The notes under the pieces were generated by a model. That model was not told the DNA's origin. It saw only the letters and a list, made by a program, of their open reading frames with translations, and ran no database searches. Made by a program: the position numbers and the translations under genes. From Chryseobacterium soli (GTDB lineage: Bacteria; Bacteroidota; Bacteroidia; Flavobacteriales; Weeksellaceae), in the NCBI RefSeq assembly GCF_000737705.1, contig NZ_JPRH01000003.1:1-64000 (forward strand): a stretch of 64,000 nucleotides of DNA. Reading direction: 5' to 3'. Shown piece after piece: positions 1-7,184 of this stretch. How positions within the stretch are numbered: the first letter of the stretch is position 1; every line of letters starts with the position of its first letter.

Positions 1-1
1 A

Positions 2-1312
2 TTAAACTTAATTAAACAAAGTATTGAATTGGAATTTAATAGAATTATTGAATTTAGGAATTCGTTGAATAATAAGATTAACAATTTTAATATTGATATT
101 AACATTATTTTTCCATTGCCAATTATTCAGACACAACCAATTATTCAACAAATAAGTTCTATTGAACAAGAAATTTTGACTTTAAAAGTCGAAATGAACT
201 TATTACCTCAACCTCCTTCTTTTGATATCAATTATGAATCTCTAAAAACTAAAATTAATAACCTTGAAAAGAGATATGAAACTTTGGCTAACTCTTTAAA
301 TGAAAAACAAAAAAAGCATGAGGATTATAAAAAAGCAGTCGAAGAGTGGAGAGAAAGAGCATTGTCTCTAATTGGTAAAAGTAAGATAATACCAGCTCCT
401 GAAACATTAAGGTATTTAAAGAATGAAAAAAAATATATTTCAAATGAATTGGAAAGAAGTATTGTTGAATTAAAAGCAAAGAGAAAAGAGATTGCTGAGA
501 AAATTTACAATGAAAAAAGAAAAATAATTGAAATTTATTCTCAAATTAAAACAAATATAGATAATGCATTAACAGATAAAGAAATAGAAGAGTATAATAT
601 TTCTATAAACGTAGCTTTTTTGTTAGGTAACTTTAAAAATAGATTTTTAGAATTTATTGACAAAGGTAAAAGAGGTTCATTTAAAGGTATTAATGAAAGC
701 AATTTAAAGGTATATAACCTAATAGAAGATAAGGACTTAATGCACTTTGACAATTTGTATACAATTTTAGACAATGTTGTTTATAACCTTGAATACAATA
801 CTGAAAGTCTGAATGAAAAAAATGATGATATTTTTAATCAAATAAAAGATGGGTATAGTTTAGGAGAGCTTTATAATTATATTTTTTCTTTAGATTATCT
901 AGAGGAAATTTATGAACTTAGATTTAATGATAAAAAAATAGACCAACTTTCTCCTGGCGAAAGAGGGGCGGTTCTAATTGTTTTTTATCTTTTGCTTGAT
1001 AAAAATGACATACCATTAATATTTGACCAGCCAGAAGACAATTTAGATAATCAAAGTGTATTTCAAATTCTTGTTCCATTTATTAAATCAGCAAAGATTA
1101 AGCGACAATTAATAATTGTTACTCATAATCCGAACTTAGCTGTAGTTTCCGATTCGGAGCAAATTATACATGTGTCAATTGACAAAAAAAACAATTATAA
1201 ATTTAACTTCATATCAGGCGGTATTGAAGACCCCACAATAAATAAATCAATAGTTGATGTTCTTGAAGGGACAATGCCTGCATTTGACAAACGAAAATTA
1301 AAATATAATTAA
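2..1312 (+). CDS. TrlF-like AAA/ABC-type ATPase, C-terminal part (5' end outside window)
   Basis: The reading frame is open to the first base of the window, so the true start and the N-terminal Walker A lie upstream. About 437 residues are visible. From roughly residue 50 to 210 the protein is rich in Lys/Glu/Leu and looks like a coiled-coil arm. The C-terminal ATPase half shows an ABC signature (LSPGERG), Walker B with a Q/E-rich D-loop (PLIFDQPEDNLDN) and an H-loop (IIVTHNPN). This motif set is typical of TrlF-family and related SMC/RecF-like ATPases found in anti-phage loci; in such systems the ATPase usually acts as a sensor coupled to a nuclease. The stop is only 14 bases before the PIN gene, suggesting co-transcription. 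Base composition is visibly more AT-rich than the housekeeping genes to the right. The TrlF assignment is by motif resemblance; another OLD/RloC-like family is possible. Confidence 0.75.
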   Translation, partial: LNLIKQSIELEFNRIIEFRNSLNNKINNFNIDINIIFPLPIIQTQPIIQQISSIEQEILTLKVEMNLLPQPPSFDINYESLKTKINNLEKRYETLANSLNEKQKKHEDYKKAVEEWRERALSLIGKSKIIPAPETLRYLKNEKKYISNELERSIVELKAKRKEIAEKIYNEKRKIIEIYSQIKTNIDNALTDKEIEEYNISINVAFLLGNFKNRFLEFIDKGKRGSFKGINESNLKVYNLIEDKDLMHFDNLYTILDNVVYNLEYNTESLNEKNDDIFNQIKDGYSLGELYNYIFSLDYLEEIYELRFNDKKIDQLSPGERGAVLIVFYLLLDKNDIPLIFDQPEDNLDNQSVFQILVPFIKSAKIKRQLIIVTHNPNLAVVSDSEQIIHVSIDKKNNYKFNFISGGIEDPTINKSIVDVLEGTMPAFDKRKLKYN

Positions 1313-1326
1313 TAGGTAATTATTTT

Positions 1327-2373
1327 ATGAAAAATATAATTTTAGATACTTGTGTATTTGTAAGTGAAAATTTTCTTCATAGTAGAAAAATAAACTCTTT
1401 AATAAAACTAAGTAGTAATGGTCGTATAAATCTTTACATTACTCAAATTACTTACAACGAAATATTGAAAAAATTTAATGAGTTTTCATTTGAATCTTTG
1501 ACATTGTACAAAAAGTTTAAAAAAGATGCACGGTATTTAAGAAATAATGATAGACTTAAAATTCTTTTTCAAGAAATAAAGAAAGAAGAGGTGTTTAATG
1601 ATTTTAAAACTAGGCTTGACGACTTAGTGAAAACTGGTGAATTAAAAATCATTCCCTATGGAGTTCTAGATATTTCAAATGTTTTTGATAATTATTTTAA
1701 CTCCCAACCGCCATTTGGAATAGGTAATAAAAAGCATGAATTTCCTGATGCGTTTACTTCAGAATTAATTGAAAAGTATATTGATGAAAAAAAATTGACA
1801 GATATTGTGATTTTTTCTTTAGATAATGATTTTTCAAATCTCAATTCTAAAGCTACAATTAGTAAAGATTACGAAACCTTTTTAAATGATGAGTATTCCA
1901 ATATTGAAAAAGCAAAAATTGCAGAGCAGGTTGTCATATCGAATGAAGTCAAAATTAGAAATGAATTTAAAGAGTGGTATAAAACAAATCTAGATGATAT
2001 GTCTCTTTATTACCAGGCGGTAAATTGGAAAGATGTTTATGATATCAGTATTAAAAGTATTCAAGTTGGAGATTTACAGCATAGTATTATTGAAATTGAT
2101 AAAGATACTGTAGTAATAGAAATAACAGCTGAGGTTATTGTGGAAGTAGATATTTTAACAGACGATGAAGAATACCAATATTATGATTCTGATGATAGAA
2201 GTTATCATTACTTAGAAACAACAACTGAGACTTACAAAAAAGAATTTGACTCATCTATGATTATTTATGTAGAGGTTGAAAATGCTGAAAATTATTCTGA
2301 CGATATAGAAATAGAAGTAATTAACGAAAATGTAAGAATTGATTTTAATATATCTGATGAGCATTATTATTAA
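1327..2373 (+). CDS. PIN-domain RNase-like protein (DUF4935-like)
   Basis: 348 residues. The N-terminal 180 residues look like a PIN-fold metal-dependent RNase: Asp7 in IILDTCVF, Glu45, Asp141 in FPDAFTSELI and Asp166/Asp168 in SLDNDFS form the expected acidic cluster. The arrangement resembles DUF4935-type PIN proteins. The remaining ~165 residues are acidic and beta-rich (many alternating Val/Ile and Asp/Glu) and I do not recognise them. There is no hydrophobic signal sequence, so it should be cytoplasmic. The ATG is preceded by an A/T-rich stretch and lies 14 bases behind the ATPase stop, so the two are probably one operon. The pairing suggests an RNA-cleaving effector controlled by the ATPase; this role is inference. 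No adjacent small antitoxin gene is visible, which argues against a plain VapBC pair. Confidence 0.7.
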   Translation: MKNIILDTCVFVSENFLHSRKINSLIKLSSNGRINLYITQITYNEILKKFNEFSFESLTLYKKFKKDARYLRNNDRLKILFQEIKKEEVFNDFKTRLDDLVKTGELKIIPYGVLDISNVFDNYFNSQPPFGIGNKKHEFPDAFTSELIEKYIDEKKLTDIVIFSLDNDFSNLNSKATISKDYETFLNDEYSNIEKAKIAEQVVISNEVKIRNEFKEWYKTNLDDMSLYYQAVNWKDVYDISIKSIQVGDLQHSIIEIDKDTVVIEITAEVIVEVDILTDDEEYQYYDSDDRSYHYLETTTETYKKEFDSSMIIYVEVENAENYSDDIEIEVINENVRIDFNISDEHYY

Positions 2374-2442
2374 TTCTAATAATGTTAACAACTTTGTTAT
2401 CAAAAGAGAATAATGAAAAAATGAAATTTTAAATAAAATTTA

Positions 2443-3951
2443 ATGCAATTACCTGTTGGAAAAATTTCAGGAGAAAAGCTTGAAGCTTTTTTCTTACAAT
2501 CAATAGATTATCACATAAAATCATTTCATGAGATTTTACTGGGATTCGAAAAAGTAACCCTTTTTGATAATATTAGGAATCTTGTTAGGTCTACAGATGA
2601 ACTTATAAATATCCCATTGGAGTTATATGATGCCAATGAATGTGAGAATTTCTTAAAAGTTAGTTCTGATTTCTCCGATGCTCAAAATTTACAATTAATT
2701 AAAAGCACTTGTAATATTTTAGAAATTAGATTTGGGACAGATGTTTCCCAACGATTTAAAGATTTATTTTTAATGTCTTTTGCAATTAATGGAGCATTTA
2801 GTCTTCAAGGAACTTTAAAGTTTTTGGGGGAGCTAAATCTTTATAATATAGAAAATAGTATAGCATATTTTCAAAGTAGGAGGATATATTTAGGAACGAC
2901 ATTAAATCTTGTGTCAAAAATTTCAAAGGGACAGAAAGAGTTTCCTTATATTGACACAATAAATCAAATACTGCCAGGTTTAGAGGCCTGTTTATTAAAT
3001 ATAACAACAGCATATTATAATCTTGTTTTAAATAAATGTTTGCCAGATTTTGAAATGGAATCTAATGGTAAATATTTGACAGGAAACTATAAGTATAAAC
3101 ATCTTGAAAACTTCTTTTTAGAGCCAGAAAGACTATCTCTTATTGACCAATTAGAATTAAGACAAGATTTGATTGGAGAAATCGAAATGTTAGAGACTAG
3201 TTATAATAAGATTTTTTCATTTGTAGAGGTTGCAAATGCAATGAAATCATTTCAGGCTGCGTTCAAAAAATATAATATTGATGAGCTGAAAGTCTACAAA
3301 GAGTTAAATTTATTTTTAGTGGATATTGCTGTATTTGTAGTTGATGATTATGAAATTGTTTTAGATAAATATGAATTTAATAGAATAAACAATAAATATA
3401 AACTATTACAGCTATATTTAGAAAGTGATTTTTATTTTGACAATTTAAACAGTTTTGCCCCCTTTCAGAAATCAGAAAATAATTATTATTCTACTGTGGT
3501 TTTACTTCAAAGATTCATATATAAAACTTTAACAAATAAATTATTAAAAAATAGGTCTTTTCAAATAAATTCTGGTTTTGTATTCGAAGATAGAGTTTCT
3601 GAAATACTTAAAGAAAAAGGATTTTTATTAACCGAAATTGTTCGAATTGATAGGCGAGAGTTTGATGTAATTACAATTAAAGACAATAAAGTTTATAATT
3701 TTCAATGTAAAAATAATTTCATTGATATTTCAACAGTTAGCCTGAATTATAATTTAATAGCAAGAAACAATAATAGATTGTGTAGATATTATGAAAAAGC
3801 TTTATTAAAAGAGGAAGAACGTGAATATTTGATTAAGAAAGTCACAGATATAGAGGAGATAAAACATTTTGTAGTCTCACGATTTCCTGTAATTTCAAGA
3901 AATTCAAGAATCATTAATTTTAATGAATTGGATGATTGGACTCTTGATTGA
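2443..3951 (+). CDS. Unknown protein with C-terminal PD-(D/E)XK-like nuclease domain
   Basis: 502 residues. Residues 1-370 are predicted mainly helical and match nothing I know. Residues ~378-440 look like a restriction-endonuclease fold: Glu382/Glu387 on a helix, then Asp408 in EFDVI and Gln421-x-Lys423 in FQCKN, the D...QxK variant seen in Mrr-like and related nucleases. No signal peptide or membrane segment is seen. The start ATG is 69 bases after the PIN gene; the gap holds a short inverted repeat (TAACA/TGTTA at 2386-2399) that could be an operator or weak terminator. It is the last gene before the ssrA terminator. With the ATPase and PIN protein it forms a three-gene AT-rich block, probably horizontally acquired. 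Function as a DNA-cutting effector is inferred from the fold signature alone. Confidence 0.6.
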   Translation: MQLPVGKISGEKLEAFFLQSIDYHIKSFHEILLGFEKVTLFDNIRNLVRSTDELINIPLELYDANECENFLKVSSDFSDAQNLQLIKSTCNILEIRFGTDVSQRFKDLFLMSFAINGAFSLQGTLKFLGELNLYNIENSIAYFQSRRIYLGTTLNLVSKISKGQKEFPYIDTINQILPGLEACLLNITTAYYNLVLNKCLPDFEMESNGKYLTGNYKYKHLENFFLEPERLSLIDQLELRQDLIGEIEMLETSYNKIFSFVEVANAMKSFQAAFKKYNIDELKVYKELNLFLVDIAVFVVDDYEIVLDKYEFNRINNKYKLLQLYLESDFYFDNLNSFAPFQKSENNYYSTVVLLQRFIYKTLTNKLLKNRSFQINSGFVFEDRVSEILKEKGFLLTEIVRIDRREFDVITIKDNKVYNFQCKNNFIDISTVSLNYNLIARNNNRLCRYYEKALLKEEEREYLIKKVTDIEEIKHFVVSRFPVISRNSRIINFNELDDWTLD

Positions 3952-4004
3952 TTTTTCATACATTTTCGCACTATAAATAAATTAGTCAAAAATATGTAAT
4001 TGTT

Positions 4005-4012
4005 TATATTTG
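4005..4012 (+). promoter_or_regulatory. Orphan promoter-like -7 element
   Basis: TATATTTG matches TAnnTTTG, but the next 145 bases before the ssrA 3' end hold no ORF. It might drive a short RNA antisense to the ssrA terminator, or be chance in AT-rich DNA; the -33 element is poor. Confidence 0.25.
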
Positions 4013-4088
4013 TAGAATATTAATAATGTATCCGTTCTTTAGATAATAAAATTAGAAAGCTTATAGAAATTGGGAACAATTTCGGACA

Positions 4089-4147
4089 CAAAAACAAAAA
4101 AGAGAAAATGTAATTATTTAAAATTCAATAATTTACAAATTCTCTTT
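4089..4147 (-). terminator. ssrA rho-independent terminator
   Basis: Read on the minus strand just behind ssrA, arms 4131-4146 and 4100-4115 pair (AAGAGAA plus TGTAA segments with a 2x2 internal mismatch), followed by a long T-rich run (4089-4100). It may also stop read-through from the accessory operon on the other strand. Confidence 0.6.
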
Positions 4148-4158
4148 AGTTTAAAAAG

Positions 4159-4554
4159 TGGAGTTGGAGGGATTCGAACCCTCGTCCAAACAAGCAACAC
4201 ATAAGACTTCTACATGCTTATTCTACCATTGATTTTCGACTGAAGGCAGAGGGCAGACACCCAACATCCAGCTTATCTTCTAAGGTTTTCGAGTTTCAGC
4301 CGAAGCATCTGAAACCTTATTTCTACATTCCTATATCTCAGGATCAAACGCCGTAGAACGGAGCATTTGTGAGATATCTTGCTTCCTTACTATCTTCGGG
4401 AAAGCGCTTGAATCTTACTTTATTCGGATTAAGCTGCAAGAGCGAACTCTTCGTTGCCAGTTAAAGTTGTGTAGCAAGGGATTAAAGAGATCGCGCTACG
4501 GTTCTCTGCATGCTTACTTACCCATTGATCTTGCTGTCGAAACCAGTCAACCCC
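4159..4554 (-). ncRNA. ssrA: Transfer-messenger RNA (tmRNA)
   Basis: The 5' end (GGGGTTGACTGG, at 4554) pairs with the 3' end (CCAACTCC, ending 4160) to form the tRNA-like acceptor stem, with A4159 as discriminator. The T-arm GGGTTCGAATCCC is present. CCA is not encoded. The reading frame for the tag ends at 4429: Gly-Asn-Glu-Glu-Phe-Ala-Leu-Ala-Ala then TAA, with the usual proteolysis-prone end ALAA preceded by Phe. The RNA rescues stalled ribosomes together with SmpB. It is transcribed leftwards, divergent from rpsU; a -7 element TATATTTG lies on the minus strand at 4578-4571. Its 3' end borders the accessory block at 1-3951. Confidence 0.95.
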
Positions 4555-4570
4555 ATGAATTAAGTGATTG

Positions 4571-4578
4571 CAAATATA
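4571..4578 (-). promoter_or_regulatory. ssrA promoter -7 element
   Basis: Minus-strand TATATTTG fits the Bacteroidota -7 consensus TAnnTTTG and lies 17 bases before the mature tmRNA 5' end, leaving a short leader for RNase P. No clear TTG is seen at -33. Confidence 0.55.
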
Positions 4579-4707
4579 AAACTTTTTGTTTACATACCGT
4601 TCATAATATGACATACATTTCAGATAATCCCGGGATAGCCATATTTACGGGTGTTATTAACAATATAAAGGATGATACAGGAAAACTCAAATGTAAAGAT
4701 ATTAGAC

Positions 4708-4739
4708 TTATCCACATTATTACACATAATTGTGGATAA
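4708..4739. other. Inverted pair of perfect DnaA boxes (candidate origin or DnaA-regulated site)
   Basis: TTATCCACA at 4708-4716 and its reverse complement TGTGGATAA at 4731-4739 both match the bacterial DnaA box 9/9. They face each other across 14 A/T-rich bases. The site is in the gap where ssrA (leftward) and rpsU with the ribosomal/RNA polymerase genes (rightward) diverge, which is the gene orientation expected around a replication origin. Looser boxes may lie nearby (for example TTATTAACA near 4655). Whether this is oriC, a titration site or a promoter control site cannot be decided from the sequence alone. Confidence 0.6.
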
Positions 4740-4778
4740 CTTATTAATGTGTTTTTTTAAAGAAAATGGAGTTTAATT

Positions 4779-4808
4779 TTGCAGTTAAATAAAAAATGTC
4801 TAGTTTTG
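4779..4808 (+). promoter_or_regulatory. rpsU promoter
   Basis: TTG at 4779-4781, 19 bases, then TAGTTTTG at 4801-4808: a full match to TTG-N19-TAnnTTTG. A second -7-like element, TAATTTTG, overlaps the -33 region at 4774-4781. The rpsU ATG follows 23 bases after the -7 element. Confidence 0.7.
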
Positions 4809-4831
4809 CAATCCAAAATGAGATGTAAAAT

Positions 4832-5029
4832 ATGTTAATAATTCCAGTAAAAGATGGTGAATCCATCGACAGAGCTTTAAAAAAATATAAAAGAAAATTT
4901 GATAAAACAGGTACAGTTCGTCAATTAAGATCTAGACAAGCGTTTATCAAGCCTTCTGTAACTTTAAGACAAGCTAGGTTGAAAGCTGCTTACAAGCAAA
5001 GAGGACTTAGCAAGGAAGAGCAGGCTTAA
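4832..5029 (+). CDS. rpsU: 30S ribosomal protein S21
   Basis: 65 residues, the normal size for bS21, very basic, with the conserved start of the family (pattern V-DGESIDRALKKYKRKFDKTG) and a basic C-terminal helix. It binds the 30S platform near the 16S 3' end. In Bacteroidota S21 takes part, with S6 and S18, in hiding the anti-Shine-Dalgarno sequence, which fits the lack of Shine-Dalgarno sites in this window. It has its own strong promoter and a terminator directly behind it (5053-5095), so it is probably transcribed mostly alone, with some read-through into xerC. Confidence 0.95.
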   Translation: MLIIPVKDGESIDRALKKYKRKFDKTGTVRQLRSRQAFIKPSVTLRQARLKAAYKQRGLSKEEQA

Positions 5030-5052
5030 GAATTTTTTCTTAAACACATATT

Positions 5053-5095
5053 AAATTCACTTCTTAAATACTATATTTGAGGAGTGAATTTTTTA
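5053..5095 (+). terminator. rpsU terminator
   Basis: Arms 5053-5065 and 5079-5091 pair (AAATTCACT/AGTGAATTT core with two mismatches), followed by Ts. The loop contains TATATTTG (5072-5079), a possible -7 element for xerC. Confidence 0.6.
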
Positions 5096-5109
5096 TTTGC
5101 GCCCCAACC

Positions 5110-5997
5110 ATGTTAGAAAAATTTTTAGATTATCTACAATTCGAAAAGAGGTATTCACCTCACACCATTACAAGCTATAAAAAAGACCTTGAAGATTTCC
5201 TTCATTTCTATCTCAAAACAGAATCATCCGACGATATTTCCAAAGCAGATAAAAAAGTAATCAGAAATTTTATCGTTGATCTCAGTGAAAATAATATTGC
5301 AAAAAGAAGCATCAACCGGAAATTGTCTTCACTCCGAAGTTTTTATTTATTTCTTTTAAAAATAGGCGAAATTAAAGTTTCTCCTACCGAAACAATTCCT
5401 TCCCTTAAGTTTTATGCTGAAAAGCAGACTCCTATGTCCAAAGAAGAAATGCAGGCTCTTAATGACCGTGTTTTGGAAGAAGAGCCCAATCTGCTGGAAA
5501 AATGTATTATTGAAGTATTATATCAGACAGGAATTCGAAAAGCAGAGCTTTGTGGCCTGATGTTTGACAATGTTAAGTTAGACGAAAATGAATTAAAAAT
5601 TATAGGTAAAGGAAATAAAGAACGCTTTGTTCCTATATCTGAAGATTTAACTCATCTGTTGAGAAGTTACCTGGAAATAAGGAAACCGGAAGACAAACAA
5701 GAATCATGTTTTTTTGTCAACCCGAAAGGGAAAAAACTCTCAGGAAAATTTGTTTATGTTGTCGTTAATAAGTACCTTAGTCTTGTAACTACGAAACAGA
5801 AAAAAAGTCCTCATATTCTAAGACACAGCTTTGCTACACACGTTTTAGATAATGGGGCGGAGATCTCTAAAGTAAAAAAAATATTAGGGCATTCCAGTCT
5901 TGCAAGTACTCAGGTCTATACGAATGCCAATATTGAACAATTGAAAAAAGTGTTTAATCAGGCTCATCCAAGAGCATCTAAAAAAGAAGAATTATGA
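5110..5997 (+). CDS. xerC: Tyrosine recombinase XerC/D family
   Basis: 295 residues from ATG 5110; an in-frame TTG at 5077 falls inside the rpsU terminator and is less likely. N-terminal SAM-like core-binding domain (residues ~1-95), C-terminal catalytic domain with all six expected residues: Arg143 (TGIRKAELCGL), Lys167 (GKGNKER), His235 and Arg238 (HILRH), His261 (LGHSS) and Tyr270 (TQVYT). The length is standard for Xer proteins, which resolve chromosome dimers at dif near the terminus with FtsK. It overlaps hpf by 4 bases (ATGA), so they are co-translated. The rpsU-xerC-hpf order and ordinary codon use indicate a core gene, not the integrase of the accessory block on the other side of ssrA. 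Confidence 0.9.
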   Translation: MLEKFLDYLQFEKRYSPHTITSYKKDLEDFLHFYLKTESSDDISKADKKVIRNFIVDLSENNIAKRSINRKLSSLRSFYLFLLKIGEIKVSPTETIPSLKFYAEKQTPMSKEEMQALNDRVLEEEPNLLEKCIIEVLYQTGIRKAELCGLMFDNVKLDENELKIIGKGNKERFVPISEDLTHLLRSYLEIRKPEDKQESCFFVNPKGKKLSGKFVYVVVNKYLSLVTTKQKKSPHILRHSFATHVLDNGAEISKVKKILGHSSLASTQVYTNANIEQLKKVFNQAHPRASKKEEL

Positions 5998-6284
5998 AGA
6001 TCACAGTTCAATCAATTGGTTTAACTCCACACGAACCATTAGAATCACACATTGAAAAAAAAGTTAGTAAACTGGAAACATTTTATGACAAGATTCATGA
6101 ATGTAAAATTTTCCTAAAAGTAGAAAACACATCGGATAAAGCAAACAAAACTGCAGAGTTGATATTGGCTGTTCCGGGAGACGATATTGTAGTAAAAAAG
6201 ACTTCTAGCTCTTTTGAAGAAAGTCTGGATCTTTGCGTTGATGCAGCTAAAAAGCTATTAATCAAGAAAAAAGAAATGGCTTAG
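5994..6284 (+). CDS. hpf: Ribosome hibernation-promoting factor, short form (HPF/RaiA family)
   Basis: 96 residues, the short HPF/YfiA type lacking the C-terminal dimerisation domain of long HPF. Beta-alpha-beta-beta-beta-alpha pattern with the typical N-terminal strand ITVQSIGLTPHEPLESHIEKK-like and basic surface residues that lie in the 30S mRNA/tRNA channel. It inactivates ribosomes in stationary phase. The ATG overlaps the xerC stop codon by 4 bases. Confidence 0.9.
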   Translation: MKITVQSIGLTPHEPLESHIEKKVSKLETFYDKIHECKIFLKVENTSDKANKTAELILAVPGDDIVVKKTSSSFEESLDLCVDAAKKLLIKKKEMA

Positions 6285-6315
6285 AAAAAAAAGTTAAAAA
6301 AAGTTAGCAAAAAGT

Positions 6316-6346
6316 TTGAGAATTCAAAAAATCAGTTCTATATTTG
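6316..6346 (+). promoter_or_regulatory. Promoter of first tRNA block
   Basis: TTG at 6316-6318, 20 bases, TATATTTG at 6339-6346, 46 bases before the first tRNA-Thr. Confidence 0.7.
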
Positions 6347-6392
6347 CACTCGCAAAAAGGGAACAGTTGATCTTTTGAATTCTTTTTTATTT

Positions 6393-6466
6393 GCCTCCAT
6401 AGCTCAGTTGGCCAGAGCACGTGATTTGTAATCTCGGGGTCGTGGGTTCGAATCCCTCTGGAGGCT
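6393..6466 (+). tRNA. tRNA-Thr (TGT), copy 1
   Basis: 74 bases; acceptor GCCTCCA/TGGAGGC, loop TTTGTAA with anticodon TGT, T-loop TTCGAAT. First gene of the Thr-Tyr-Gly block. CCA is not encoded. Confidence 0.97.
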
Positions 6467-6483
6467 CATTAATATAAACTTAT

Positions 6484-6564
6484 GGGGAGATTCCAGAGTG
6501 GCTAAATGGGACTGACTGTAACTCAGTTGCTTCGGCTTCGCAGGTTCGAATCCTGCTCTCCCCA
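6484..6564 (+). tRNA. tRNA-Tyr (GTA), copy 1
   Basis: 81 bases with a long variable arm; acceptor GGGGAGA/TCTCCCC, anticodon loop CTGTAAC (GTA). Copy 2 has a compensatory A-T for G-C change in this stem. Confidence 0.97.
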
Positions 6565-6584
6565 CATTTTATTTAATAAAAAAT

Positions 6585-6615
6585 TTGCAGGTTTAAAAGG
6601 ATTTTCCTAGCTTTG
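6585..6615 (+). promoter_or_regulatory. Internal promoter before tRNA-Gly, copy 1
   Basis: TTG at 6585-6587, 20 bases, TAGCTTTG at 6608-6615, 34 bases before tRNA-Gly. The same arrangement recurs at 7013-7043 in the second block. Confidence 0.65.
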
Positions 6616-6649
6616 CAAAGCGTTAACCAATAGTTTTGGAAACAAAATT

Positions 6650-6722
6650 GCGGAAGTAGCTCAGTTGGTAGAGCGTCAGCCTTCCAAGCTGAATGTCGCG
6701 AGTTCGACCCTCGTCTTCCGCT
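6650..6722 (+). tRNA. tRNA-Gly (TCC), copy 1
   Basis: 73 bases; acceptor GCGGAAG/CTTCCGC, anticodon loop CTTCCAA (TCC). Followed by a hairpin terminator. Confidence 0.97.
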
Positions 6723-6726
6723 CAAT

Positions 6727-6758
6727 AAAATCACACTTTAACAGGGTGGTTTTTTTTT
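6727..6758 (+). terminator. Terminator of first tRNA block
   Basis: AAAATCAC (6727-6734) pairs with GTGGTTTT (6746-6753, one G-T pair), followed by a run of Ts. Confidence 0.55.
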
Positions 6759-6815
6759 ACAGCTGAATTGCATAGAGTAGCATTCTCTAAAGTGTTCAGT
6801 ACTTTTTTTAAAATT

Positions 6816-6889
6816 GCCTCCATAGCTCAGCTGGCCAGAGCACGTGATTTGTAATCTCGGGGTCGTGGGTTCGAATCCCTCTGGAGGCT
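6816..6889 (+). tRNA. tRNA-Thr (TGT), copy 2
   Basis: Identical to copy 1 apart from one D-loop base (CAGCTGG for CAGTTGG). No clear promoter directly upstream; it may depend on read-through. Confidence 0.97.
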
Positions 6890-6909
6890 CAATTTTAATA
6901 TAAACATTA

Positions 6910-6990
6910 GGGAAGATTCCAGAGTGGCTAAATGGGACTGACTGTAACTCAGTTGCTTCGGCTTCGCAGGTTCGAATCCTGCTCTTCCCA
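6910..6990 (+). tRNA. tRNA-Tyr (GTA), copy 2
   Basis: 81 bases; acceptor GGGAAGA/TCTTCCC, i.e. position 4 and its partner both changed relative to copy 1, keeping the pair. Body otherwise the same. Confidence 0.97.
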
Positions 6991-7012
6991 CAGTTTATAT
7001 TGAAAAAATAAT

Positions 7013-7043
7013 TTGCAGAATAGAAAGAATTTTCTTAGATTTG
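7013..7043 (+). promoter_or_regulatory. Internal promoter before tRNA-Gly, copy 2
   Basis: TTG at 7013-7015, 20 bases, TAGATTTG at 7036-7043. Duplicated counterpart of 6585-6615. Confidence 0.65.
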
Positions 7044-7077
7044 CAAAGCGTTTACCAATAATTTTGGAAACAAAATT

Positions 7078-7150
7078 GCGGAAGTAGCTCAGTTGGTAGA
7101 GCGTCAGCCTTCCAAGCTGAATGTCGCGAGTTCGACCCTCGTCTTCCGCT
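7078..7150 (+). tRNA. tRNA-Gly (TCC), copy 2
   Basis: 73 bases, same sequence as copy 1, anticodon TCC. Confidence 0.97.
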
Positions 7151-7151
7151 C

Positions 7152-7184
7152 AAAAAAAATCATGCTAGATAGTGTGATTTTTTT
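7152..7184 (+). terminator. Terminator behind second tRNA-Gly
   Basis: A-rich arm with ATCATGCT pairs with AGTGTGAT (two G-T pairs), then Ts. Confidence 0.55.

Noticed and set aside
4429..4614. 61-residue minus-strand ORF ending in GNEEFALAA
   Set aside because: It is the tmRNA read as protein; only the tag codons at its end are translated, after trans-translation.
4467..4739. 90-residue plus-strand ORF across ssrA and the DnaA box region
   Set aside because: Antisense to tmRNA, no conserved sequence, no promoter.
5110..5997. xerC as the integrase of the accessory block
   Set aside because: It sits in a core rpsU-xerC-hpf order with normal codon use, on the other side of ssrA.
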